Assembly: GCA_030295235.1 (NCBI GenBank)
Contig: AP026136.1
Location: forward strand, 682,001-746,000
Direction: 5' to 3'
From: Fistulifera solaris
Lineage: Eukaryota > Bacillariophyta > Bacillariophyceae > Naviculales > Stauroneidaceae
DNA: 64,000 bases
Shown here: positions 11,001 to 21,138 of the stretch, one piece after another
Layout of the letters: each line of letters opens with the position of its first letter
Position numbering within the stretch: position 1 is the stretch's first letter
The notes under the pieces: generated by a model
What the model was told of the DNA's origin: nothing
Databases searched by the model: none
What the model saw: only the letters and a program-made list of their open reading frames with translations
Program-made: the position numbers and the translations under genes

Positions 11001-12000
11001 CGCGTCAGCTACTCCCTGTCGAAGCACAAGTTTTGGGTGGAGTTGTAGCTGAGTCGCGATGATGCGAGAAGCGAACTCGTTAAGAAAGGTTTTTTCTTTC
11101 TTCTGAATCATCTTCTAGCATGTTACCAACAACGCTCAAAAGACTCCCAATCACTAAAACTCTAGGTGTGGCATCGCGAGCTTTTGTAACCGTCACAAAG
11201 TCGGTCGCGCTCGAGTCCTTTACCTCCATGAGTGCTACCAATAGTTTCATTGCGTCTGCACCCAACTGTTCATAGTTCATGTAAAGTATGGAGTGTTCAA
11301 GGAAAGACACTAGCTGCTGCATACTCTCAATGACTTCCGTTTTGGGGTTTGACGCTGCCTTAGCCAGGTGACTGTGGGCATGAGAAGTAAGCATTTTGAC
11401 CACCACCTGATTCGACTGGGAAATCATGAGTTCGCATAGTGACGAATTCGCAGCTTTCCAAACCTTCGGTCTAGAATCGTTGAACAAAGTCAAAAGTGTC
11501 CCTTGAAGAAAGTGCTTAATCAGTTTGGTATCTGTCGTGCTCGGAATGTACTTAAGAAGTTCACCAGAAAGGATTGCTGCGTGTTTCAGCAACGAGAAAA
11601 CACCACCAAGACCATCTTTCGTTTCCATACTAGTATCTGCACTTATTTCTTGAGCTACTGCGACGACTGCACGAATGACTCGTGAAGCGAGCGGAAACGT
11701 AGCTTGTAAGATAGCTGGTGGAGTCACATATTGGACTGTGCAAGAAAGGATCTGGAGTAAAGCCACTTGTGTATGAATCGAATCTACAACCTTGTCTTGG
11801 GGAGCTAGAGCGCCCTCCAAGGCCGTTACTGTCTTCACATAAACTTTGGCAGCCGTGCAATCTGCTTCTCCGCCGGCCACTTCTATCATGGCCGAAGCAA
11901 CTGCTGCTAAACGCAGCGCGCGCGGATCGCGTCGGTTCTCCGGTTCCGAAAAATCCTGTAGCACTTGACTAAACGAACGAGTATCTTCGTCCAAGTCCAT
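8083..12000 (-). CDS. RRP12: RRP12-like ribosome biogenesis/export protein
   Basis: RRP12 is a HEAT-repeat nuclear protein that binds pre-40S and pre-60S particles and helps export them. The ATG at 12000 (MDLDEDTRSFSQ) opens a long HEAT-like helical protein. Introns are seen at 9294-9358, 10028-10094 and 10394-10459. The last is 66 nt, in frame, with a good donor GTAAGT, branch-like CTAAC and acceptor, so it could be retained without a shift. The region around 8.8-9.3 kb matches the conserved C-terminal HEAT part, with KSKSRFRSKIKIVLKKLVK followed by the YDAL and MRKLEQRHKRKK blocks. A Ser/Asp-rich and then basic tail ends at 8083. Two one-base shifts interrupt the frame, at the T6 run 11090-11095 and near the T5 run 8441-8445; each would be healed by one more base in the run. 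The total is about 1,230 residues, in the family's range. Confidence 0.85.
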
Positions 12001-12318
12001 CTTGCTTTTGCTATTACTTCGACTCACTGAAGAAAAATTCGAGTGTTTGAGAAAGGAATGAACGAAAAGAAAAAGGGGGGAAATAATAATTTCCTTGGCT
12101 ATTATTGTGGAGCGGTCCGCTGCTTGTACGTCGTCAGTGACCAATCTACGACGTACGACGACGGACAGGAAGCAAGTCAAGTCCTTGCGCGCGTGACATG
12201 ACGTCACCCGCCCCATTTCTTTCGCTGGCTGGAATTTTTTCGGCCTTGCGAGAATTATTGACCGCATTGCTATTGCGTTTATCAAATCTTTGTTGAATTC
12301 GGAGTTTTTTTTGGAAAC
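12001..12318. promoter_or_regulatory. Divergent intergenic region RRP12 / MPV17-like gene
   Basis: A span of 318 bp between two divergent start codons. It contains TGACGTCA inside a TGACATGACGTCACCC context near 12195-12210, a palindrome matching the CRE/bZIP-binding core. That it acts as a promoter element is an inference. No TATA box was identified. Confidence 0.4.
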
Positions 12319-13184
12319 ATGGCATCATTTTCAACTAATTCTGCTTCTAGAACTCTTTGGAGTCGAGTCAGATCGGTCCCAGCGGCCTATCCTTTTGCGT
12401 TCGGTGTCGTTCTTTCCGGTTTGAAGACCTCCTTTTCCGACTTGCTCGTTCAAAAGGTCGTAGAACAGAGAGAAAAAATCGATTGGAAACGCAATGCCGC
12501 GTTTGCCACTTTCGGCTTCGTTTATCTTGGAGGTGTACAGTATATGATATATGTACCTTTATTTTCGAGACTCTTCCCCGGAGCGGCAACCTTCGCCGCG
12601 AAACCCATTCGAGAGAAACTGAAGGATAGCAAGGGTCTCTTTCAGGTGAGCCTATCGAATTTGCTGTTTACCATACGTCTTCTACGAGAATATTGATCAA
12701 TGTATACTCACAGTACTGCGCGACAGCTTTTCGCCCAAGTCTTCCTGGATCAATGTGTGCAGTAGGTTCAAATTGTCGTTTGTTCGTTATGGTATTTTGT
12801 GAACGCAACTTTAACATCTCTATCCCCTCTTGCAGTCATCCTCTCATGTATTTTCCAGCATTTTACTGCACAAGAGAGCTGGTTATGAAAGAAAATCCGG
12901 ATCTTGCTAGAACTTTAGCGACTTATCGAGCCAATCTACAGGAAGATCTCTCGGCACTCTGGAAAGTCTGGGTTCCGGGAACATTAATCAACTTTGCATT
13001 CATGCCAATGTACGCTCGTATTCCATTTGTTGCGGGCATTTCTCTGCTTTGGACTTGTATTTTATCGACCATGAGAGGGGGGAGATGTGGCGCACGGCGA
13101 AGACATGGCCGGTGGAGCAGTAACGCGCGCAACGTTGGTGATGATGGAAGAAGGTTTCGGCGAACTGTTCACATCGCCAGTTGA
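12319..13184 (+). CDS. MPV17/PMP22-family organelle membrane protein
   Basis: Family members are small inner-membrane proteins of mitochondria, peroxisomes or plastids with four membrane helices, thought to form channels or assist metabolite balance. Exon 1 is 12319-12645; a 35-nt micro-exon is 12727-12761; exon 3 starts at 12836. The splice choice is supported by restoring family blocks: YPFAFGVVLSGLKTSFSDLLVQ at the start, VFLDQCVHHPLMYFPAFY across exons 2 and 3, and W..W.PG.LINF.F.P...R.PF near the end. The family part ends at about ILSTM (13070). As read, the frame runs on to 13184 with an unrelated Arg-rich tail that overlaps the next gene. The G6 run at 13077-13082 lies exactly at this point, so the true end, or a fusion to the ACT gene, is uncertain. 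Confidence 0.82.
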
Positions 13185-13840
13185 ACTAGACCGTCACAAG
13201 CACCACATAATGCTAACCGCTTCCGGAACCGATAAAAAGGGTTGGGTGGCTTTGTTGGCTCGGGAAGTCGCCGAATCGGGAGGAAATGTTACGCACTCTA
13301 AAATGGTGCGATTAGGAAAAGAATTTATTGTTCTTATGCACATCTCCGTGGAGCCGGGGGCACAAAATGCCCTCATTCGAAAATTAAAGAAAAGCAAAGA
13401 ACTCAAACCGCTCAACATACAATGTGGTTCGATCTCGAGGCGTCAGACGGGAACGTATGAGCAAGCTGTTATGGGTGTTCGTGTGCGGTGTCAAGGAGCG
13501 GACAAGTATGTTGCATTGCGCACTTTTCCTTTCCTATGATCTAGCCACTCTGACATTTTCATATTTTGTCTACAGACCCGGTATGCTTGCGTCGATAGCT
13601 GAGTCGCTAGCTGAAGCTGGTCTAAACGTTGAGAGTTTGACAACCGAGCTGCAGCGGCACAATAGCTTTAGTCAAAGTGGAAGAACCGATTTTGTTGTCA
13701 CCGCAGACTGTGTAACCTCCCAAAAAATGAGTAAGGAACAAATCCAAGCCATGGTCAGGAAGCTGGAATCTATTAAAGACATGCTTGTTCTTGACGTTGT
13801 CGATATTCGCGTGCAGCACAGGACGAATGTAAGAGATTAA
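13105..13840 (+). CDS. Double ACT-domain protein, GcvR-like
   Basis: ACT domains bind amino acids or other small ligands and regulate partner enzymes. Exon 1 is 13105-13505, the intron 13506-13575 (70 nt) and exon 2 13576-13840, giving 221 residues from the first ATG. The first ACT domain runs from about residue 31 (HKHHIMLTASGTDKKGWVAL) to 105. The second starts in exon 2 at KPGMLASIAESLAEAGLNVE and ends at DIRV. The spacing and the HHIMLTA..G.D..G start resemble bacterial GcvR-type proteins. The chosen ATG lies inside the reading frame of the upstream MPV17-like gene, leaving no 5' UTR. If the G run at 13077-13082 is miscounted by one base, this frame joins the MPV17 frame into one protein. 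Ligand unknown. Confidence 0.75.
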
Positions 13841-14239
13841 GGATTACCTTGATCAAATTCAAAGATTTTGAGTATTGGTCTTTTATATAAGCTCAATGTC
13901 TTGGTGTTTTCGGCGAAAAAGCTTGAGGGGATCGCCATCTTTGTTCAAGTACATCCCATTCGCTATTCTGTTAGTCCAATTTTTCTCTCCGCATTTTTAA
14001 GTTCAATGCTACCACGACTGCTTATTCGTGAATGAATCATCATGATCTTCAGCTTCTTATCACCAACCTTAAAACTTGTCTTTAATTGACGATGATGTAT
14101 CCGTTGAGACTGTCTTTTCGTCGTGTGTTTCGTTGCTTGTCATTTAAAAGGTAGATGCGTTTCTCAAGCGAACCACGGCGCTTATTGAAATCCATTTCAT
14201 TGACTAAATAAATAATTCCAAATATCGCACGCAGAAGTT
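13841..14239. other. Intergenic stretch, no gene seen
   Basis: Some 399 bp of AT-rich sequence between the ACT-domain gene and the transporter. No open frame or repeat of note. Confidence 0.4.
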
Positions 14240-15520
14240 ATGGCTAAGGCGGTGAACAGCTCGAACATGCAGAAGGAGTAAGTGCTAAGCATTGCTGTAT
14301 GCAGAAGTTCCCTCACGCAAGAAAGGCGATTATCTCATAACTATTTCGCCCGCAGCTCGCACATGCAGAGTGTGCCCGTGTCCCCAGTTTCGGCGTCCTG
14401 GAATGGAATTGCGAATAACATATCTTACTTTAACGTGGACGGATTCTTTGCCAAGCACTTCGAAAGCAACCCTGATTTCTTTAAGCAAGCCTTCAAGCTC
14501 GCATTCTGCTTTTTCGGTCTTCAGATATCTTATCTATCATGGGGATATTTACAAGAACTCATCATGACTACTCAATTTACGCCCACGCCTCGTGTCGCAG
14601 ACGGGAAGTTCCCATCGGCTGCTTTCTGCGTGTTTTCGAATCGCTTTCTGGCTTTGGTGATCTCTTTGATTATCGTCAAAATCAAGCACGGAAAGTACTT
14701 TGCCGTTGCACCTGCTTATGCATTTACTCCTTGTGCTCTCAGCAATACCGTGAGCAGTTACTGCCAGTACCTGTCTTTGAGATACGTCTCGTTCCCGGTG
14801 CAAACCGTCTTTAAGAGTTCCAAAATTATTCCCGTCATGATCATGGGAAAGTTGCTCAAGAAGGAGTCTTACTCGTGGAACAAGTACGCGGAAGCTTTTT
14901 TGATTACCTTGGGCGTTGCTATCTTCAGTGTTTTGAGTAAAGAACCGAAAGGCGGTGATGAAGGAGCTAGCGCAGAATTTGTCGGATTGCTGGTGATGAT
15001 TTGTTATGTCTTTTCCGATTGTTTCACCTCCCAATGGCAAGACAAAGTCTACAGTCAGTACGGACGCAACAATGTCGATTCTTTTCAAATGATGTTAGGA
15101 GTCAACACCTCCGCGATCGTTTTGACTATCATTCAGCTGATCGCATTGGGGGACATTCCGGTGGTGATGGAATTTCTCCATATGAACCCGAACGCGCTTC
15201 AGTACAACATCTTAACGGCTATCACGTCCGCCACTGGTCAAATGTTTATCTTTTACACAATTAAAGAGTTCGGACCGATTGTCTTTACCATCATGATGAC
15301 GACCAGGCAAATGTTCTCGATCGTTTTATCCGCCATCATTTTCGGTCATGTCATTTCCCCTTCGGCGGCGATGGGTGCTCTTCTGGTCTTTGCCGTTCTA
15401 TTCTACCAGATTCAGAAGAAATACAAAGCTCAGCACGAAAAGAAAAGACAAAGTAAACCGGTTGAACACGAGCCCTTGATTGAGAGTGCTGCGAAGGAAG
15501 CCGAACTGGTCAAAGTGTGA
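14240..15520 (+). CDS. SLC35B-type nucleotide-sulfate/nucleotide-sugar transporter (UAA family)
   Basis: Golgi or ER antiporter probably importing PAPS or UDP-sugar in exchange for nucleotide monophosphate. A 38-nt first exon (14240-14277, MAKAVNSSNMQK) is followed by a 78-nt intron and exon 2 at 14356-15520, for 400 residues. About ten hydrophobic segments run from residue 55 to 370. Features matching SLC35B2/B3 include a GLQISYLSWGYLQE segment with the QE..MT pattern, SLRYVSFPVQTVFKSSKIIPVM in the middle, and FTIMMTTRQMFSIVLSAIIFGH near the end. The C-terminal tail is Lys-rich and cytosolic. PAPS transport is the likelier substrate because of the overall B2/B3 resemblance, but the two subfamilies cannot be separated by eye. 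Confidence 0.8.
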
Positions 15521-15576
15521 CGTAATTATTCCACACCCTGTGTGACTATACTTTCTAGAATTTATTTAAATCCAAA

Positions 15577-16298
15577 TCAAAACCACAATCGCAGCCGGTA
15601 AGCATCATTCCAATTCAAATAATAGCGAACTAGCAATTCCTCTCGGATGAATCCAAATCGATCTTGGTAAAGCTTCTGCGCCGTTGTATTGGTAACTTCA
15701 GTTTCGAGTGTTACTGATCGGCATTCCATGTCTTTCATGCGTTGCAGGATGCGATGTACAAGTGCTTGCCCGATGCCTTTCCGCCGATAAGCTTCTTGGA
15801 CTGCCAACATTCCGATATATCCCGTCTTTTCCGAGTTTTCGGCTTGTTCCTGTTCCGTTTCATCGACTCCCTCGATGTCGATTTTCCCCACAACACAAGC
15901 GATTGGCTTGGGAGAGTCGTCTGCCACAGCGAGAATACACAGTTCGGGGAATCGATGAAGAAAGTATCGGTAAGTGAAAATGGAATACGGTTCGCTTAAA
16001 TCTCGACCCTATGAATGGTTGAAAGGTAAGCTCCACGGCAAAACAGCAAGTAGGAAATAAACGAGAAACGGACCACTAATGACATGACATATTCTAGCTG
16101 CGATTCGTCTTTGTAGTCTACGAAACGGATCCCAGGGATTTCAGCATGACCCTTAGTCTCAGTCTGTATTTTGTCGTTATTAGTCATTCCTTCAAGCTCC
16201 TTTCTTTCCAAGTAATGCTCAAGTTGTTGTTTTTCTTGTCGTGGTTCATTTTTTTTTGGGATAACGCGTGGTGGCGGAGGGCGGAAAACTGTGATCAT
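15577..16298 (-). CDS. NAA30: N-alpha-acetyltransferase NAA30 (NatC catalytic subunit)
   Basis: Acetylates nascent protein N-termini of the Met-hydrophobic type as the catalytic subunit of NatC. Exon 1 is 16074-16298, the intron 16009-16073 (65 nt) and exon 2 15577-16008. After splicing the family block GRDLSEPYSIFTYRYFLH is restored across the junction, which fixes the intron. The acetyl-CoA loop reads RRKGIGQALV (Q/R-x-x-G-x-G/A), flanked by GYIGMLAV and VTLETEVTNTTAQKLYQDRFGF. The protein ends YRLRLWF, much like the ALRLKLWL end of animal NAA30. The first 60 residues are a basic/acidic disordered extension. The donor site is GTCCGT rather than GTAAGT, a weak but workable site. No auxiliary NatC subunits are nearby. 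Confidence 0.9.
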
Positions 16299-16585
16299 GA
16301 CTTCTTTCAGTAGGGATTGAGGTTATGGATGTACGGAGTACGGTACCGGTACCCGGTATCGGTATTTTGTAAAGAGTCAGTGGCTTTTCCAAGACCTCAA
16401 GGAAAGTATGAACGAATACAAACCTTAGTTTTTACAGAGTATGCAATACTTCGACCTCGACACTCGCTTCAACTTGCAATAGCTTTATTTAAAAAGTTTT
16501 GTCTGCATGCGCGTTGTTGTATCATTCAGGTATAATTTGAAAAACAGTATAGGATCTTGAAAAGACCAAGCTCTCGTTACACCAC

Positions 16586-17362
16586 TTAGCTTGCTTGAAA
16601 GGTGCGTTTGATGTATTGTGAGGCGTCGTCTTGCCCTCTTTGATACCAGTCGCGTAAAATTTCCGCTGAAGCCATTCCCATTGATACGGACATTGCCTGT
16701 ACGTTTTGCCACGACAACTTAGTTCCAAAATCGACTTCAGCGTTCAACTGTCCAACCGATAAGCTCCGGTCGTCTGGACTAATTCTTTCCGAGTAAGTGC
16801 TACTTCCCGAAATTGGTGAAATAATAAGCTGTGGCTCAGTGGTAGTTGGTGGTGCTGGCGCTGCTATACCTCCATCAACGTAGTAGTCGTCTTCGATCCA
16901 CATCCCATCTTCCTCGGGATAAGTAACGTTTTTAGAGAAAACATCCCAAGGATGAAACGTCCTGGGTATTCGGCATGAAGCTTCGACACACTGGAGTAAT
17001 AATTTATCTTGCTGTCTGTCGCTCGGCTGAAAATAAAAGATTTTTGATTTCCCGTTTCGACAGATCGTCGTGCAAATCCCCAGTTCTTCGCAAATGGGCG
17101 TTTCGTGTGAATTTTCAATCACATCTTTTAACAAGTTCAAACCATTCCCTCGACCTTTGATATAATCATTTACAAACTCTTCAATCGAGTTTGGCGCTTT
17201 GGCTAAGATGGTTGCCGCGATGGCACCTCCGCTACTCCCAACAGCCGATCGCAGGGAAACAGCTGATTGTAAAAGAGATCGACAAGCGCCAAGCTGATAA
17301 ACAAACAAACTTCCAGATCCGCTCAGCGACAAGGCGAGACCTCTGGAGATTGAGCTTGCCAT
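16586..17362 (-). CDS. Patatin-like phospholipase/acyl hydrolase
   Basis: A Ser-Asp dyad lipid acyl hydrolase of 258 residues in a single exon. SLSGSGSLFVYQLGA near residue 12 gives the glycine-rich oxyanion loop. VGSSGG at about residue 41 is the G-x-S-x-G nucleophile elbow, in the G-S-S-G-G form. VDGG at about residue 167 supplies the catalytic Asp. A C-terminal part similar to animal PNPLA proteins follows (W.N....SMGM). The extreme N-terminus (MASSISRGLAL) has no clear targeting peptide. Substrate class (galactolipid, phospholipid or triacylglycerol) cannot be told from sequence; lipid-droplet turnover is a common role for the family. Confidence 0.88.
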   Translation of the reverse strand: MASSISRGLALSLSGSGSLFVYQLGACRSLLQSAVSLRSAVGSSGGAIAATILAKAPNSIEEFVNDYIKGRGNGLNLLKDVIENSHETPICEELGICTTICRNGKSKIFYFQPSDRQQDKLLLQCVEASCRIPRTFHPWDVFSKNVTYPEEDGMWIEDDYYVDGGIAAPAPPTTTEPQLIISPISGSSTYSERISPDDRSLSVGQLNAEVDFGTKLSWQNVQAMSVSMGMASAEILRDWYQRGQDDASQYIKRTFQAS

Positions 17363-17594
17363 GAAGTAAATGAGTTTAATGAAATCAATCAGCTAACCTT
17401 TTCACAGCATGGTTAGAAAATGACGAAAAAAAGCCCAAGGAATGCCGCGGAGCGGTGTCGTTGGCTATTTTTCTATGGACATAACAGTACCAACCTTTGC
17501 TGCGTACGTGTATAGTAAATAATAGAATAAACCGAGTCGAGAACAAGGCATAAACTAAGGACCCCAACTTAGAAAAATATTATTGACTTATGAT

Positions 17595-20375
17595 TTATGA
17601 TTCGTCAAGGGAGTAAAGCAGTATGTAGGCCGTCCGCTCTTTGTTTGGATTCGACAGTATCTTGTCGAGCGAGGTAATACAAGATGACGTATCGTCGAAA
17701 GTTACCCAGCTCTGTTTCTCGGCGTCGTCTTTTGCTACCGCAGCCCCACCGTTGACGTCCTCTTTCGAATCAACAGGGAGGCTTTTAGCTGGTCGGATTG
17801 CGTCCGCCAGATAATGTCCTGATGATGCGCGACCTCCGATATGGTGGATAATGCTCTGAAGCTTGTATTCGTGTTTCGACTCCGTAGAAGATGCGGGCAA
17901 GGGCTCATCGTTTGGAAATTTCATCAAGAAAGGGTTCAATGACAGAGACTCTGATAGATGAACTTGTTCTTTGTTCTTTTGGAAGACATATTGCATCGGA
18001 ACATGCTGTCCTAGTTTCGACGGGCTATTTGGCGACTTGTTCTCATCGTTGGACGTAGATGTGACAATAGGGACTTCCACAAAAATGAACCTTTTGAGGT
18101 GTAAGACAAGAGATTTGGGACTGAAAGAGACAAGTCAGATCGTTAGTTTGATGCTGATGTACGATTTATTGCAACAAATCCTAAAAAAAGCTTACCGATG
18201 AACCATCTGCATTGTTTGAGTCGCATGAGATCCGTCTTCGCACTTTTCGCACTTGATTTCACGAATTTCCTCTTCAAAGAACTTTTCTAAGCCCTTTTCT
18301 ACGGTTGCCTTTGCATCAGCATTTTCCTCTTTGTTGCCAACAATGTCGACCGAGAGATGGCGATACGTTTCTTCCTTCGATCTGCGTCCCGGATGAGGCC
18401 ATGAGTTGTGATTCATGAATAGAAAAGAATCAAACAATAAAAATCTCGCCTTACCTCGAATAACCACATGAAGCACACGTCAGGCACACGCGGACCGTTA
18501 ACAAAAAGTCGTCCATAGGAGAAGCTTCATGTGGGTTAGCTTGAACAGGCTTCGGTCGTTCGGCTTGTACTTCTTCGTGAATGTTGTCGATCAAATCACT
18601 CAAGAATTCATGCGCGTCCCGCTGCTCGTATCCCAAAAATTTGTCTGTCGTCATATCCATGGCCTCCTTGACCGCGCGAGGGTCGATGGCTCGCACTCGA
18701 TCATCTTGTAATTTTTCAGCAACCTCCGTCAAGCTCTTGGTAAGGGCACCGCCTTTATTTCGCAATGATTTGATCAAATCTGGAAGAGAGCACATCATCT
18801 GGAGACAAGAATTCATGTAACACGTATTGCCGAGATTTCGTAGACCAGAGTATTGATTGAAACGAAGATCGGACTCCGATTGCGCCCTGGTCAAATCACT
18901 GATTGCGTGCTTTGCGACAGGGCTTCGGGGTACCTTCTGAAATGAGAGGCCACGCATTGGTGACGGATTTTTACTAGTTGGGCTCGACAATGCCATTGGC
19001 ATTTGCGGTGTTCCTTGACCAGCTTCATATCTTTCAAACCGTTTTCTATCAGCGTCTTTATTGAAGACGAAGGTACCCGATGAGCTTCCGAACACAGTGC
19101 CGTACGAAAGGGACTTCGAGTGCTTCTCGGTTTTGGGATTTGCTTCGTCTTGCTTTTCATTTGCGCTTAGAATTCCAAAACGCTCTATTGTTCGCTCTCT
19201 CGATGGATTGCTACTAGGAGACAGCCAACCTTTCTGCTGAAGGGAAGTTCTTTGTAGACTTCCGGAACTCGACTTGCCGACTCGTGTCGGCGTGCTAACA
19301 AGTTTCACGGAGGACTTTCTGGGCGTAAGCTCTAACTCCCTTTTCACAGATGACACTTGATCACTTTCAACAGTTTTCGTCTTGGAGATCTTGAAGAATC
19401 CCGAGAGAGTCGTTTGGTTCTTGTCAATCTCGTCAATGGGGCGTTGGGGCGATAAAGACCGCGTGGAGGGTCTCGGCGATACGACCCGATTGGTTCGAGG
19501 CGTAGTGATCGGCTGATCCATTTCAATTTCTCCTTCATCATCGGACGAATCTTCTTCAATCACGAGCCGTCTCTTGCGCGTTGAAGCCTTTCGAACAGGT
19601 TGTTCTTCCGGTTCTTCATCATCCGAAAACTCAACAGGACGTTTCACCCACGCAGCCTTTCGAACAGATTGCTTTTCCGATTCATCGTCGGATAAGGCTT
19701 TTTGAATAGATTGCTTTTCCGATACATCGGTGGAAAAGTCCACAGGACGTTTCACCGATGCAGCCTTTCGAACAGGTTGCTTTTCCGATTCATCGTCCGA
19801 AAAATCGACAGGACGTTTCAACGGCGAAGACGGCGTCGGAAAAACAAAAGTGCTGGTCTCTTCCGTCGCTTCTTCTGTGTCCCAAGGAACAGAAGGGAGG
19901 GCGCGATGACGAGCTCTGCCAAAGACGGCCTGAGGTCGCCTCGGAGCCGATTTTGTGGCAGTGACGACTTTCGTGGAAGCGAAGCGCTGTCGATGTGGCG
20001 ATCCCAAACCCAACTTGGAAGAACTTTTCATAAAACTCGAGAATGAGTCTTTCGTAGCATCGATCTTTTTTGAGTGTACCTTCTCTAGTTTCTTGCGAAA
20101 TTCTTGCCAAGAGGCTTCGTTGCCGAGAAATTGTTCAAAATTATATGTCTTGCCTTTTGTTGTTGATATCACCAGTAGATCGTTGCCCTGCACATCCATT
20201 TTTCCAATATCTTTTCCTTTGATGCACCATTTTGACTTGTTGATGTAGATTGTCTTCGAGTCGAGCACAACAGACGCCTCCTCCCCATAAAAAGTCCTTT
20301 TGGAGATCGGTGTGGCCCCTCCTTGATAGTAATTCTATCGAAGGGGTAGGTCTTCGGAGAACTCTTCGTGTTCAT
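17595..20375 (-). CDS. USP37-like ubiquitin-specific protease with PH-like N-terminal domain and tandem acidic repeats
   Basis: Cysteine protease that removes ubiquitin. Exons are 18455-20375, 18196-18381 and 17595-18120; introns are 73 and 75 nt. The N-terminus from the ATG at 20375 has a PH-like beta-rich segment as in USP26/USP37 (TIYINKSKWCIKGKDIGKMD; YNFEQFLGNEASWQEFRKKL). Next comes a long disordered Ser-rich linker with about four imperfect repeats of KRPVDFSDDESEKQPVRKAA (about 19590-19830). The catalytic core holds GLRNLGNTCYMNS (Cys box), EQRDAHEFL, a CxxC zinc site, PKSLVLHLKRF formed across the last splice, and GGRASSGHYLADAIR (His box), ending LLYSLDES. A one-base shift at the C4 run 20316-20319 separates the first 20 codons from the rest. 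All catalytic parts are present. Confidence 0.88.
19590..19830 (-). repeat. Intragenic tandem repeat in the USP linker
   Basis: Four imperfect units of about 60-66 bp, each coding for a KRPV(D/E)FS.D.SEKQ.(V/I)(R/Q)KA pattern. They are acidic/phosphorylatable followed by basic. They read in frame and so expand the linker without disrupting the gene. Confidence 0.7.
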
Positions 20376-21138
20376 TTTTCTGTTGCGTACACGATCTCCT
20401 TCAAGCTAAAGTGAGCTGTATCGAAGTGCTTTATTGTAGCCTGTTATTAGATCTAATTGTTAATAAATACAATTGGTCTGATTTGCTTCTCTTCGTCGTT
20501 GCTTGCTATCGTATGCTCGGAATGTGCAACGAGGAGATGGAGGGAAAGTTGGAGCGGAGCGCGGAGCCCCCACCCTCACCGGCGCATTTGAGGGAGGCGG
20601 GCAACCTCTACCAGCCCGTAAACCAAAAACGTACGCGCTCTTTCGCCTCTTAAATCTTGGTTGAGTAAGCGCGGCCCGCTTGAATCTTAGTACATCTTTC
20701 AAATTCAAAAGAGCTGTTGAGTCCAATGACTTAGCAAAAGTCCGTTTGAATTCACAGCTGCCGGATCTCTATGGCACGATATGTAGGAAAAAAGGTCTGA
20801 CAGTGGGCGAAAACGCTTTTTCGATGTCGTTGGCTTAGAGACGATGAATAAATTTCAATTAGGAGTCACGATGCAATACTTAGACACGAGGAATATTCCC
20901 ACCTATGATTCGTAAAGGATAATACGATTTTTGACTATATGAACGAATACCGTATAATCACGGATGTTAGATTTACATCGCCGAATTGATGTCTTCACAT
21001 TTTAGATAATCATTTCACTTCATCTTTTGTGTGGATCAGAGAAAGCCATCGAATGAATCTTGCCAAACATCAGCAAGACGACACCGAACCGCACCTCAGA
21101 CTCTTCATAATATTTTGGTGGAAAAGAATCGACCAATC
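20376..21138. other. Intergenic stretch between divergent genes
   Basis: About 760 bp separating the USP start (20375) from the alpha-CA-like gene start (21139). A GC-rich patch lies at 20540-20640. No supported gene; promoters of both neighbours are presumably here. Confidence 0.4.
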
